Source of the DNA: Bog-473 sp963788125
GTDB lineage: Bacteria > Actinomycetota > Acidimicrobiia > Acidimicrobiales > RAAP-2
NCBI GenBank assembly: GCA_963788125.1
Contig: CAWBFN010000001.1
Location: forward strand, 2,001,894-2,065,893
Length of the DNA stretch: 64,000 nucleotides
Direction: 5' to 3'
Shown in pieces: positions 43,502 through 53,200 of this stretch. A model generated the notes under the pieces. That model was given only the letters and a program-made list of their open reading frames with translations. It was not told where the DNA came from and searched no databases. Made by a program: the position numbers and the translations under genes. Numbering within the stretch: the first letter of the stretch is position 1; the number at the start of each line of letters is the position of its first letter.

Positions 43502-43534
43502 TTCGAACCCACGGCCTCCACATTCCGAATGTAG
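43488..43534 (-). other. 3' half of a tRNA-like sequence (anticodon and T arms only)
   Basis: Read on the minus strand: a 17-base anticodon arm with 5-bp stem CTACA/TGTGG and loop TTCGGAA (anticodon CGG, proline, if genuine), a 5-base variable loop AGGCC, a T arm GTGGG-TTCGAAT-CCCAT, then CACCTCC plus A as the acceptor strand. No matching GGAGGTG strand, D arm or CCA is found on the 5' side within 90 bases, so it is not a complete tRNA gene. Such 3' ends are typical attachment-site remnants. The 3' part of a tmRNA is an alternative. Confidence 0.55.
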
Positions 43535-44144
43535 ATTTCTCCGCTTTCTGACCAGGGTCTTTCCTAAGATTCCCCTGGCAGCGGCCCCTCGATCCCCTCA
43601 ACCGTGTGGTTCCGGCGACCTTCACGATCGGCAACTCGCCCCGCTTGACGAGGCGCCCGACTTTCGCTCCTGCTCAGCAGCTGTCATCGGACCACGATCA
43701 GCAGTCACATCACCCGTCATATGAATCACTTACAGCTCCTTGGCACCCGGCCTGCGGCACCGTCTCAACGGGCACTATCAACGCCCTCACACTCGACGGG
43801 GAGCGATACCAAGCGCTCCATGATCGGCCCGTGTGACTAAATGGGGTGATCGTGATCATCTAGGCACTGCAGCGGCTGGTCGCCTCAGATAACGCCGAAC
43901 GAGTACCAACCCCATCGCCTGAAAGCAACGGCTAAACCTCAGGCGGGAACTCCGGAAAGAGCCGCGACCACACCAATCGCCCCGGCAATGAGCAACGCAC
44001 TCACCACACCCCGCCGGGCGACGAAATGCCACACGCGCTGAGTAGAAGGTCTCCCGCTGCGCCGTCTCCTAATCCCGGATCGACGGCTGCGCCCTACAGC
44101 TTCGAGCTGCGCTACCCTCGCCGTGGCATCTCAACAATTGATGC

Positions 44145-44609
44145 TCAATCCACTGCTGGCTCGTTCGGTTGAGACACGGATGCTCCCGATCGCCGCTTCC
44201 GAGAGAGAAACTCTTTGACTCGCTCGGGAAGTCCATTTCGATCGTCGAGTTCGGCAAGGCGTTCCCACGATTCAAGCTCGAGTCGAATGAATCGGAGTTC
44301 CTCTTTCGCCCGAGCCGGGTCATTGGAGAACTCTTCCTCCCATCCGACCTCTTCGAAGAGATTGCGAAGGACCGAATGGGGTAGCAGCTCGAGGTTACCG
44401 GGAAGGCCATTGAGTCGGCGAAGCGCTCGTACCAGCACCATCATCGCCCTGTCGGCCGTTCGGGACTGCTCTAAAAGCATGCTCGTCCATTCTGGACTTA
44501 GCAACCTTGCACAGTGAGGACATGCTCCGTCCGGCGTATCGAGGAGATCGGAGAGACAGAACTCGCTGGTGCAGTGTCGGCACCTGGCTTCGATCGGCGA
44601 GACGTCACA
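44145..44609 (-). CDS. zinc-ribbon protein beside the heat-shock cassette
   Basis: About 154 residues. The N-terminal part reads CRHCTSEFCLSDLLDTPDGA then CPHC, a four-cysteine zinc ribbon; the remainder is helical and acidic-basic (NLELLPHSVLRNLFEEVGWE, ELRFIRLELESWERLAE). No ATG or GTG lies in frame upstream of the ribbon before a stop at 44616-44618, so the true start is unsettled: either a frameshift hides it or a TTG at 44504 starts a shorter form without the ribbon. No family is recognised; its place suggests a stress-related role. Confidence 0.55.
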   Translation of the reverse strand, partial: CDVSPIEARCRHCTSEFCLSDLLDTPDGACPHCARLLSPEWTSMLLEQSRTADRAMMVLVRALRRLNGLPGNLELLPHSVLRNLFEEVGWEEEFSNDPARAKEELRFIRLELESWERLAELDDRNGLPERVKEFLSRKRRSGASVSQPNEPAVD

Positions 44610-44769
44610 CGGAACCTAATCCCAATCACTCATGAGCGGAGAGATCTCCGCGACCAATCATTGCGGCCGGATGACCATCTGTCATCCCCTGTGCGCGTGG
44701 TCGATACCCCTCGGCTAGGCGAGCTCGGACCGCATTCAAAACGAGCTGCGACGTTGGCCCATTGCCAGG

Positions 44770-44958
44770 TCACTCGCACGCGAATTCGCGACGTGCACAA
44801 GTCGAGCATCGCCCCCGTCCGACCGGTGAGGCGTCCACTCCTAACTCGACAACACTGCGGCGCAGGGCATCGACGTCCTCGAGCAACCGAGCCACCCGAT
44901 ACCGATGGTCTCCAATATCCGCTTGGATCTCGGATAACTCAACGCGAGTGATGTCCAT
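44770..44958 (-). CDS. small CxxC protein divergent from dnaK
   Basis: A 62-residue protein, helical in its first two thirds (MDITRVELSEIQADIGDH, LLEDVDALRRSVVELG) and ending CSTCARREFACE with a CxxC pair plus a third cysteine. Start ATG 44958 has GGAGGA four bases upstream. It is divergent from dnaK, with 253 bases between. No family is recognised; a metal-binding or redox accessory is possible. It and the zinc-ribbon gene may be one transcription unit. Confidence 0.5.
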   Translation of the reverse strand: MDITRVELSEIQADIGDHRYRVARLLEDVDALRRSVVELGVDASPVGRGRCSTCARREFACE

Positions 44959-45211
44959 TGCTCCTCCATTGCCGATCGAGAGAACCCCAGCCTCGCATCG
45001 GACCCGGTACCCAACATCCCGCGTTGCGCGTGAACCGATTCGGGGCAACGATCGCGAGACGAACCCCACGCGCCCGCGGGGTGTGCGAGAGCGAGCGAGC
45101 TGTGCACGATTGGGGGAGCAGAAGGAATCGCACGCAATGGCCGTTGCCAATCACAGCCAACGGAGAGACTGACCGCGCTGCAAGCGACTCAATTCCAAAA
45201 GGAGCGGGATC

Positions 45212-47088
45212 ATGCCACGAGCAGTCGGAATTGACCTCGGTACGACCAATTCGGTGATCGCAGCCGTCGAGGGGGGGCAGCCAACGGTCATCGCCAATGC
45301 CGAAGGCACGCGCACCACTCCTTCGGTCGTGGCATTTACCGAACAAGGTGAGCGGTTAGTGGGCCAATTGGCTCGTCGGCAGGCGATCCTCAATCCGAAG
45401 GGGACGATCTACTCGGCCAAACGCTTCATCGGGCGTCGTTACGAGGAGGTCACGAGCGAGCTCTCCGCCGTTACGTTCGACGTCGTTGAGGGTCCGGACG
45501 GAGCGGTTCGATTTGACGTTCGGGGCACCCTCTATGCTCCCGAGGAGGTCTCCGCGCAAGTGTTGCGCAAGTTGGTTGAGGACGCCTCCAAATCACTCGG
45601 CGAAAAGGTGACTGAGGCGGTGATCACCGTTCCGGCCTACTTCAATGATGCCCAGCGTCAAGCCACCAAAGATGCTGGCCGCATCGCTGGACTCGAGGTG
45701 CTGCGCATCATCAACGAACCAACGGCGGCAGCCCTCGCCTACGGGCTCGATAAGAAGAACGACGAGACGATACTGGTCTTCGACCTCGGCGGCGGGACCT
45801 TCGACGTGAGCATTCTCGACGTGGGCGATGGTGTGGTCGAAGTTCGTTCGACGTCTGGCGATACTCACCTCGGCGGTGACGACTTCGACCGGCGCATCGT
45901 CGACCACCTGGCCGATGAGTTCCAAAAGGACAACGGCATCGATCTGCGCAGTGATCCACAGGCCCTTCAACGCCTCTTCGAGGCGTCGGAAAAGGCCAAG
46001 GTCGAACTGTCTGCGGTAACACAGACGACGATCAACTTGCCGTTCATTACGGCCGATGCCACAGGGCCCAAGCATCTAAATACCACGCTGATGCGCTCAA
46101 CTTTCGAATCACTTATCAGCGACCTCGTGGATCGATGTAAAGGGCCGGTTCAGCAGGCCATGGCAGATGCCAAGCTCACGGTGGCGGACATCGACGAGGT
46201 GATCCTGGTCGGTGGTTCCACTCGGGTGCCCGCAGTCCAAGCCCTAGTCAGACGCCTCACTGGCGGCAAGGAACCAAACATGACGGTTAATCCCGACGAG
46301 GTCGTGGCGCTCGGTGCGGCGGTGCAGGCGGCTGTCCTGAAAGGGGAGGTCAAGGACGTCTTACTCCTTGATGTCACTCCGCTGTCCTTGGGCGTCGAGA
46401 CCCTCGGTGGTGTGATGACCAAGGTGATCGAGCGCAATACGACAATCCCTGCTCGGCGCTCTGAGACCTTCAGCACGGCCGACGACAACCAATCTGCCGT
46501 TGACGTGGTCGTCCTCCAAGGTGAACGGGAACGGGCTTCGGACAATCGCACGCTGGGACGATTCCGCCTGGAGAACATCCGCCCCGCTCCGCGCGGCGAA
46601 CCTCAGGTCGACGTCACCTTCGACATTGATGCGAACGGGATCTTGAACGTATCCGCCAAAGACAAGGACACCAACGCTGAGCAGCGAATCACTATCAGTG
46701 AGAGCACTAATCTCGACAAGTCCGAAGTCGAGCGCATGGTCAGTGACTCCGAACGATACCGCCAGGAAGACGCCGAGCTTCGTCAACTGGTCGATGCCCG
46801 CAATGGGCTCGACGCCATGGTGCACTCGGTGGAACGGCGACTCAGCGAGTTGGGCGAAAATGCCCCGCTGCACGAGAAGGCTCGAGCGGAGATGCTGATC
46901 GGGGATGCCCGGCAAGCTCTCAAAGATGAAGCTCCGCTGGATCGGCTCCGGTCACTCACCAGTGAGCTTCAGAGTGTACATCAGGGACTGTCGGCTCAGG
47001 GGAGATCGCCTCCTGCTGGAACGGCAACGAGGCGGCATCCCATGGCGCGGACGACGACGTGATCGACGCCGAGTTCACCCCGAGCTGA
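45212..47088 (+). CDS. dnaK: Hsp70 chaperone DnaK, frameshift near the C-terminus
   Basis: Complete Hsp70: ATPase domain starting VGIDLGTTNSVIA, phosphate loops DLGGGTFDVSILD and VGGSTRVPAVQ, linker VLLLDVTPLSLG, then substrate-binding domain and helical lid. The uninterrupted frame runs 616 residues to 47062 with an aberrant tail. Adding one A at about 47020 restores NGNEAASHGADDDVIDAEFT and a stop at 47086-47088, the classic acidic DnaK end, giving about 625 residues. Start ATG 45212 has AAAAGGAG seven bases upstream. It is the first gene of dnaK-grpE-cbpA-cbpM-clpB. I see no clear HAIR or CIRCE element upstream. Its short-cassette context suggests a secondary copy. Confidence 0.93.
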
Positions 47089-47096
47089 GGTGTGCC

Positions 47097-47670
47097 GTGC
47101 CGGCTCAACCTTCTAGTTCAGGTCGTGCCGCTCCCCCCTTCGGCGAGTCCGCCGGGGAGGCAGAGCCCCCCGATGCCACCTCGAGGACGCCGGGGGGAGC
47201 GGCCGAAGCTGAAGAAGACCGAACCAGCCACCGAAGCGAGCAGCCAAGTCAGCGACGTTGAAGATCAGCTGCAACGAGCGTTGGCGGACTTTGACAACCT
47301 ACGAAAGAGACTGACCAGCGAAGTGGAAAGGGCTCGGAGCCAAGAACGGGCGGCGGTCGCCGCAGCGTTTCTCCCGATCCTCGACAATCTGGAACTGGCT
47401 CTCTCCCACGTAGGCGCCGATCCTTCTCGGGTGCAAGAAGGGATCGAGGCAGTTCGTGATCAGGCCGTGGCGATCCTGGCCTCGCTGGGCTATGTCCGCT
47501 TCGATCCACTAGCAGAGCAGTTTGATCCGGTGCGCCATGAAGCGGTGAGTACGGCCCCCGGCAGCAGCGCAGACCCCGGGACCATCGTGCATGTGGTCCA
47601 TCCCGGCTATGGCGACGGTGAGCACCAGCTGCGACCGGCTGCGGTGGTGGTGGCAACCAAGGAGATCTAG
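47097..47670 (+). CDS. grpE: nucleotide exchange factor GrpE, one-base frameshift
   Basis: The GrpE core is clear: coiled-coil EDQLQRALADFDNLRKRLT, then FLPILDNLELALSHVGAD and the beta-domain ending HPGYGDGEHQLRPAAVVV. The disordered acidic N-terminus (MPAQPSSSGRAAPPFGESAG) is in another frame starting at GTG 47097, right after GAGG; one surplus A at about 47214 joins the two into about 190 residues. GrpE releases ADP from DnaK. The TAG stop shares one base with the GTG of the next gene. An alternative GTG start at 47092, in the main frame, would avoid the shift but gives an unusual N-terminus. Confidence 0.85.
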
Positions 47671-48595
47671 TGGCGGAAGACCAGGACTTTTATTCGGTTT
47701 TGGGCGTCACCAGGTCGTCGAGCGCCGAGGAGATCCAACGCGCCTATCGCAAGCTCGCTCGCACCTACCACCCTGACGTGAACAAGGACCCGGCGGCAGA
47801 GGAGCGGTTCAAGGAGATATCCGAGGCCTACGACGTCTTGTCCGATCCCGAAACCCGGATCAAGTACGACCGCTTCGGATCGTCGTTCCGTCAGGTGCCC
47901 GACGGTGCGAGCCCAGAGGCTTGGGAGCGGGCCCAGCGGGTCAACCGTCGTGGGTGGGAGGGGACCCAGGACTTCGATTCCTGGACCGCAGGTGAGTTCG
48001 ATGGGATCGATCTGGACGATCTTTTCGGCGGCATGTTCGGCCGCCGGCGACGGAGTCCAACCCGCGGTGCAGACCAGGAAGCAACGATCGAGATCTCTCT
48101 CGAAGATGCATTCAAAGGGGCCAAGAGACGGATCACGCTGCCCGGCGTCAACGGTCAACGCAGCTATGACGTGAAGATTCCACCGGGAGTTATCGAGGGT
48201 CAACGCATTCGATTGTCCGGTCAAGGGGGCCAGGGCAGTAACGGTCAGCCCGGTGACCTCTACCTGATCGTCCACATCGCTCCGCACCCCGTTTTCGTCT
48301 CGACGGGCGCGACATCTATGTCGATCTCCCTGTCGCACCGTGGGAGGCGGCTCTCGGTGCCAAGGTCGCCGTCGAGGGACCGGGGGGCGACGCCAAGCTC
48401 ACCGTTCCAGCCGGAACCTCTTCCGGGCGCAAGCTCCGGCTGCGGGGCCGGGGCCTTCCAAACCCTAAGGGCACCCCCGGCAATCTCTACGCGGAAGTCC
48501 GGATCATGGTGCCTCGCCGCCTGAGCGAACGAGAGAAGTCTCTATTCGAAGAGCTAGCCCGTGAATCGGACTTCGACCCTCGGCGGCGGCCGTGA
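47670..48595 (+). CDS. cbpA: CbpA-type DnaJ co-chaperone, one-base frameshift
   Basis: J domain with the HPD triad at residues 34-36 (ARTYHPDVNKD), a Gly/Phe/Arg-rich linker, then the C-terminal substrate-binding domains, without the cysteine zinc-finger of true DnaJ; this is the CbpA (class II) form. One missing C at about 48297 shifts the frame. Restored, it reads DGRDIYVDLPVAPWEAALGA and ends in DFDPRRRP with TGA 48593-48595. It stimulates DnaK ATPase and delivers clients. The stop overlaps the GTG of cbpM by four bases, matching the known CbpA-CbpM pairing. Confidence 0.88.
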
Positions 48596-48894
48596 CGTCT
48601 GTACTTGCTCGTCCGCTCCGGCTCGACCTTGAGTCTTTCTCTTACTCAACTGGACTTCACCCTGATCTGGTCGTGCGCTTCGTAGAGCTAGGCCTCCTCG
48701 ATGCCGAAGTCAGTGGCGATCGGCAGTTGCGGTTTGCTCCAACCCAGGTAGCACGAGCATTCCGGATCCAGAGACTTCGCTCGGGTCTGTCCCTCAACTA
48801 CGCGGCTGTGGGGCTCGTCATGGACCTTCTTGACCGAATTGACCAGCTGGAAGCGGCTCTTCGTCGTCGCCCCACAACACCCAGGAGGAACTGA
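48592..48894 (+). CDS. cbpM: chaperone modulator CbpM (MerR-like)
   Basis: A 100-residue protein: FSYSTGLHPDLVVRFVELGL is the MerR_2-type helix-turn-helix start of CbpM, and NYAAVGLVMDLLDRIDQLEA the C-terminal helix. CbpM binds the J domain of CbpA and inhibits it; relatives (HspR) repress the dnaK operon, so a regulatory role is also possible. GTG 48592 overlaps the cbpA stop (GTGA). No frame disturbance is seen here. Its position between the J protein and clpB matches hspR in actinobacterial heat-shock operons. Confidence 0.8.
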   Translation: MTSVLARPLRLDLESFSYSTGLHPDLVVRFVELGLLDAEVSGDRQLRFAPTQVARAFRIQRLRSGLSLNYAAVGLVMDLLDRIDQLEAALRRRPTTPRRN

Positions 48895-48900
48895 CCGGCT

Positions 48901-51564
48901 ATGGATCCCAACCGCCTTACCGAGAAGTCTCAAGAGGCACTGACCGAGGCTCAAGCGATTGCCCAACGGCTCGGACACACCGAAGTCGATGGCGAGCACC
49001 TTCTTCTGGCCCTCTGAACCAACAGAATGGATTGGTCCCGCGACTTATCGAACGAGCCGGCGGTGACGTCGACGGATTAGTCAAGAACATGGAAGCCTAC
49101 TTGGCACGCAGACCAAAGGTTTCTGGGCCCGGAACCTCGCCCGGACAGGTTTTTGTCACTCAACGGCTTTCGCGGCTCTTCGACACCGCTGACGCTGAGG
49201 CGAAGCGCCTGAAGGACGAGTACGTATCCGTTGAACACCTGGCGCTGGCGCTCATTGAAGAAGGAGTGAACGAGCGCGGCAGGACGGGCACTGCAGGAAA
49301 GTAATATTTCTCGGGACGGCTTCCTCGACGCACTCACCACGATCAGGGGTAATCAGCGGGTGACGTCGGCCACTCCCGAAGGTAGCTACGAGGCGCTCGA
49401 GAAGTACGGGCAAGATCTCGTGGCGGACGCCCGATCGGGGCGTCTCGATCCAGTCATCGGTCGAGATGGCGAAATCCGTCGCGTAATCCAAATTCTTTCG
49501 AGAAAGACGAAGAATAATCCTGTCCTCATCGGAGATCCTGGCGTCGGTAAGACCGCCATCGTCGAAGGACTGGCTCAGCGAATCGTGCGCGGCGACGTTC
49601 CCGAAGGTCTGCGAGACCGAACAATCTTCGCTCTCGATATGGGCTCGCTGGTGGCGGGGGCCAAATACCGGGGTGAATTCGAAGAGCGCCTCCAGGCCGT
49701 CTTGGCCGAGATCCGTAGCGCCGAGGGTCGCATCGTTTTGTTCATCGACGAACTCCACAACGTGGTTGGGGCGGGAGCTGCTGAGGGGTCAATGGACGCC
49801 GGAAATATGCTCAAGCCAATGCTGGCCCGCGGTGAGCTCCATTTGATAGGAGCGACCACGCTTGACGAGTACCGCAAGCACATTGAGAAGGACGCTGCGT
49901 TGGAGCGACGATTCCAGGTCGTCCTCGTTGACGAGCCGACAGTCGAGGACACCATATCCATCCTGCGGGGATTGCGGGAGCGGTTCGAGGTGTTTCACGG
50001 CGTCAATATCCAAGACGGCGCCCTCGTTGCCGCGGCCACCCTGAGCCACCGCTACATCACCGATCGATTCTTGCCGGACAAGGCGATCGACCTTGTGGAC
50101 GAAGCATGCGCCATGTTACGCACGGAGATTGACTCACTTCCGGCCGAGTTAGACGAATCGAGCCGCAAGGCGATGCGCCTTGAGATCGAAGAGGCTGCCC
50201 TCGCCGAGGAGCAAGACCCGGCGAGTCGACAGCGACTCGAAGAGCTACGCCACGAGCTGGCCAATGTGCGAGCCGAAGTCGACGCCATGCGAGCTCGCTG
50301 GGAGGCCGAGCGTCAGGCCATCCACCGAGTCCAATCGCTGCGAGAGGAACTTGAACGGACACGACTTGAGGCCGAATCCGCCGAGCGCGCTTACGATCTC
50401 AACCGTGCCGCTGAGTTGCGCCACGGAACCATCCCGGAGTTGGAGCGTCGGCTCCAAGCGGAAGAGGAACAGCTCGCCGCCAAGCGAGGTGATCACCCCC
50501 TGCTCCACGAAGTATTGAGCGAAGATCAGATTGCGGACATCGTCTCTCGATGGACTGGTATTCCCGTAAACCGCCTGCTCGAAGAGGAACGCGAAAAGCT
50601 CCTTCATCTTGATGAGATCCTGCACGAGCGAGTCGTCGGTCAAGACGAAGCTGTTCAACTCGTCGCCGACGCTGTGATGCGAGCACGCGCCGGCATCAAA
50701 GATCCCCGCCGACCCATCGGTTCGTTCATCTTCCTCGGTCCCACGGGAGTTGGAAAGACCGAGCTGTCCGCGAACATTGGCCGGCGTGCTCTTCGATTCT
50801 GAAGAGAACATGGTCCGTCTCGACATGAGCGAATACCAGGAGCGTCATACTGTCAGCCGCCTTGTCGGAGCTCCTCCCGGCTATGTCGGGCTACGACGAA
50901 GGAGGCCAGCTCACCGAAGCAGTCCGCCGCAAGCCGTACTCGGTCGTTCTCTTCGACGAGATCGAAAAGGCACACCCCGATGTATTCAATACACTGCTAC
51001 AGATCCTCGACGACGGTCGGCTGACCGATGCTCAAGGTCGGACTGTCAAATTTCCGTAACACCATCATCATCATGACCTCGAATATCGGGTCGCTCTACC
51101 TGCTCGACGGGATCACGGACAACGGCGAAATCAAACCTGACGCCCGGGAGCACGTCTTTGACGAACTGGCCCACCACTTTCGACCCGAGTTCCTCAATCG
51201 TGTCGATGACACTGTCCTGTTCAAGCCTCTGACACAATCCGAAATCGAGCGCATCGTCGACCTCCTTTTGAATGACTTGCGGGCACGATTGGCCGAAAGA
51301 CGTATTGCGCTCAATGTCGACGAAGAAGGGCGCGCGTTTCATCGCCCGTAGGGGCTTTGACCCGGTCTATGGTGCCCGACCATTGCGCAGGTTTATCGCC
51401 CACAATGTCGAAACTCGGGTGGCCCGGGCGCTTCTGGCTGGCACCGTAAGCGAGGGCTCGACCATCCAGGTGCAGGTAAAAGATGGCGACCTCGTGGTAT
51501 CAACATTGACCATTGTCCCGGAAGAAGAGAGCAGTTCACCAGAACAGAGGAGGTTTCCTCATGA
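48901..51564 (+). CDS. clpB: disaggregase ClpB, at least six one-base indels
   Basis: All ClpB parts are present: N domain (MDPNRLTEKSQEALTEAQAI), AAA-1 with Walker A GDPGVGKT, a full coiled-coil M domain (about 50100-50520), AAA-2 with GPTGVGKT, and the D2 small domain (RRGFDPVYGARPLRRFI). The frame breaks near 49014 (C lost), 49270 (A gained), 50780 (C gained), 50890 (G gained), 51052 (T gained) and 51345 (T gained); each correction restores family sequence such as DSEENMVRLDMSEYQE. The stop is uncertain; with one more shift it would overlap the next ATG at 51561. ClpB with DnaK resolves protein aggregates. As given, the gene could not make a full protein. Confidence 0.85.
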
Positions 51565-52015
51565 TTGCCGAGACGTTTGGTGTAGGTCAATCGATCTGAT
51601 ACCATCCTTTGTTTCTTTCTGTTCGTGATCGAGATCTGGCTCATGTTTATGGTGTTCAGCGACATCTTCCGCAGCCATGACCTCAAAGGCTGGGCCAAAG
51701 CACTCTGGCTGCTCTTCGTCTTCATCCTCCCCATTGTTGGGATCTTGGCTTATCTGGTCGTACGTGGTAACACGATGGAGGACCATGCGATCGAAATGGC
51801 TCGGCAACACGAAGCTGCGTTTTCGTCGCTATGTGCAGTCCGCGGTCCGACGTCCTGCTGACGAACTTGCCGAACTGGTGGACCTCAAGGAACGAGGAGT
51901 CCTCACCGAAGTGGAGTTTAAACGGATAAGCGTCCTATCGTCGACAACGCTTCAGCTGCGGCATAGCGCGTCCAGGCCTACAGGTCAGGAAAAGAGGTTC
52001 TTTACGGCGAACTGA
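51561..52015 (+). CDS. short membrane protein with SHOCT-like tail, frames disrupted
   Basis: Restored order: MIAETFGVGQSI, a membrane segment (IEIWLMFMVFSDIFRSHDLKG, then WAKALWLLFVFILPIVGILAYLVV, a PLDc_N-like pair), and a C-terminal ADELAELVDLKERGVLTEVE SHOCT motif. This combination is common in actinobacterial membrane proteins of unknown function. A TGA at 51597 replaces a probable Trp codon, and frame changes are needed near 51615 and 51825 (a surplus T in TTTT). ATG 51561 has AGGAGG upstream. The end could be TAG 51964-51966 or the stop at 52013-52015. Confidence 0.6.
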
Positions 52016-52053
52016 TTCGCAAACAAGGCAGATCCAGCCGCTCCCAGATGGAC

Positions 52054-52445
52054 GATGGGCGCCCTCATCCAGCGTCGAACTCTTGCAGGCGCTCGCGCAC
52101 GAACCACCATAACGCCGGTTCGAGATCTTCGTTAACCCCGATGGCCTCCTTTGCAAATGGTGTCGTCGGGCCCTGTGCTTCGACGGCCAGCGTTCCTTTC
52201 TCGGCCGCGAGATCTCACTCGTCGACGCGAGAAACTCCGAACGGATCATCCGGGAGTTTGGCGAAACTCGACCGCGCGTAACAGCTGCGGGACCACGCGA
52301 TCAAGGGATGCTCGCAGATAGAGCTGATGCGACACTGGGTTTACCACAACGTGGTTCGCCTTCTCCGAGTCCGTCTGCTTGGTGGACGCATAGAGGAGAG
52401 GAAGATCCGATAGTAGGAGGACAGTCTGATGCTCATGCGCTTTGA
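52054..52445 (+). pseudogene. glutaredoxin-like protein remnant
   Basis: After a likely one-base surplus T near 52137, the frame reads EIFVNPDGLLCKWCRRALCF, then SLVDARNSERIIREFGETRP. The beta-strand-CxxC start and the later Arg/Glu helix resemble a glutaredoxin, although the cis-proline segment cannot be seen and the tail (many Pro and Ser) looks out of frame. ATG 52054 would start it in the other frame. It precedes hsp20 and overlaps its start region. Confidence 0.4.
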
Positions 52446-52893
52446 TCCGTTCCGCGACGTCGAGAGCCGACTCCAGGTATTCAATCGGCAGATGGGTGCA
52501 CCGCCTATGACTATGGCAATGGACGCATACCGAGATGGCGACCGCTTCATCGTCCAGTTCGATCTCCCTGGAATCGATCCTGAATCCATCGACCTCACCG
52601 TGGAGAAGAATGTACTGACGGTACGGGCCGAACGAAAATGGGAGGCTCGCGACGACCAGGAGATCGTCATCTCCGAGCGGGTCCAGGGCAGCTTCAGCCG
52701 TCAGCTGTTCCTCGGAGAGAGTCTCGACGCCGAACACGTCGAGGCCAGCTATAGCAACGGAGTGCTGACCCTTTCGATTCCGGTTGCCGAACAGGCCAAG
52801 CCTCGCAAGGTCGCAATCACGACCAGCTCGGACGAGACCAAGGTGGCCCCGAAGCAACCAAAGGCGACCGCGGGTTCATCGGCCGCCGCATGA
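52429..52893 (+). CDS. small heat-shock protein Hsp20
   Basis: A 154-residue alpha-crystallin-domain protein: FDPFRDVESRLQVFNRQM at the start, then the domain with DAYRDGDRFIVQFDLPGI, the conserved SYSNGVLTLSIPV near the end (A-x-x-x-N-G-V-L motif) and an Ala/Lys-rich tail. Such proteins hold unfolding clients until DnaK and ClpB refold them. Start ATG 52429 has AGGAGG eight bases upstream. The frame is intact, unlike its neighbours. It is the last gene of the heat-shock cassette. Confidence 0.92.
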   Translation: MLMRFDPFRDVESRLQVFNRQMGAPPMTMAMDAYRDGDRFIVQFDLPGIDPESIDLTVEKNVLTVRAERKWEARDDQEIVISERVQGSFSRQLFLGESLDAEHVEASYSNGVLTLSIPVAEQAKPRKVAITTSSDETKVAPKQPKATAGSSAAA

Positions 52894-53200
52894 GGGAACA
52901 GTTTGAATTCAGCTCATGACAGAACCCGAAGTCCTCGGGGTTTACGGCTGCCGACCGCCGACAGGTCGGTTAGGTTCCGATTCCGCGCCGAGAGGCTTGA
53001 GGCATCTGACGACACCGATTCAGAGAGAATCTAATCCAACCACTTCGCCAAGAGGCTGGCGATGCCCGCGTTGGGCCAGGGTTGGGCTGACGTTGGGGTG
53101 CACGAGTGGCAGCGGGGCGTAGAATTCTTATGGAATCTATTCAGACGGTGAGCCTTCACACGAGGTGGGTCAGAGTAGATATGAGCCGAGAAGGAACCCC
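52894..53200. other. intergenic region with two small hairpins
   Basis: Between hsp20 and the PAS-EAL gene. Stems CCCGA/TCGGG (52925-52939) and CCGACC/GGTCGG (52951-52969) lie behind hsp20 and could end its transcript, though no T-run follows strongly. No gene is supported. Confidence 0.4.

Larger units (their letters stand above)
43426..44144. other. long non-coding stretch with a tRNA-like 3' fragment
   Basis: These 719 bases begin with the shared flank and tRNA-like fragment (43460-43534). A stem CCAGGG (43552-43557) / CCCTGG follows, with TCTT/AAGA nested inside. I find no supported gene in the rest; open frames are short and without motif. Confidence 0.5.

Noticed and set aside
43540..43620. 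5' half of the tRNA-like sequence
   Set aside because: No GGAGGTG acceptor strand or D-arm consensus was found on the minus strand in this interval.
44959..45211. HAIR or CIRCE operator before dnaK
   Set aside because: No CTTGAGT-N7-ACTCAAG or TTAGCACTC-N9-GAGTGCTAA element was found by eye on either strand.
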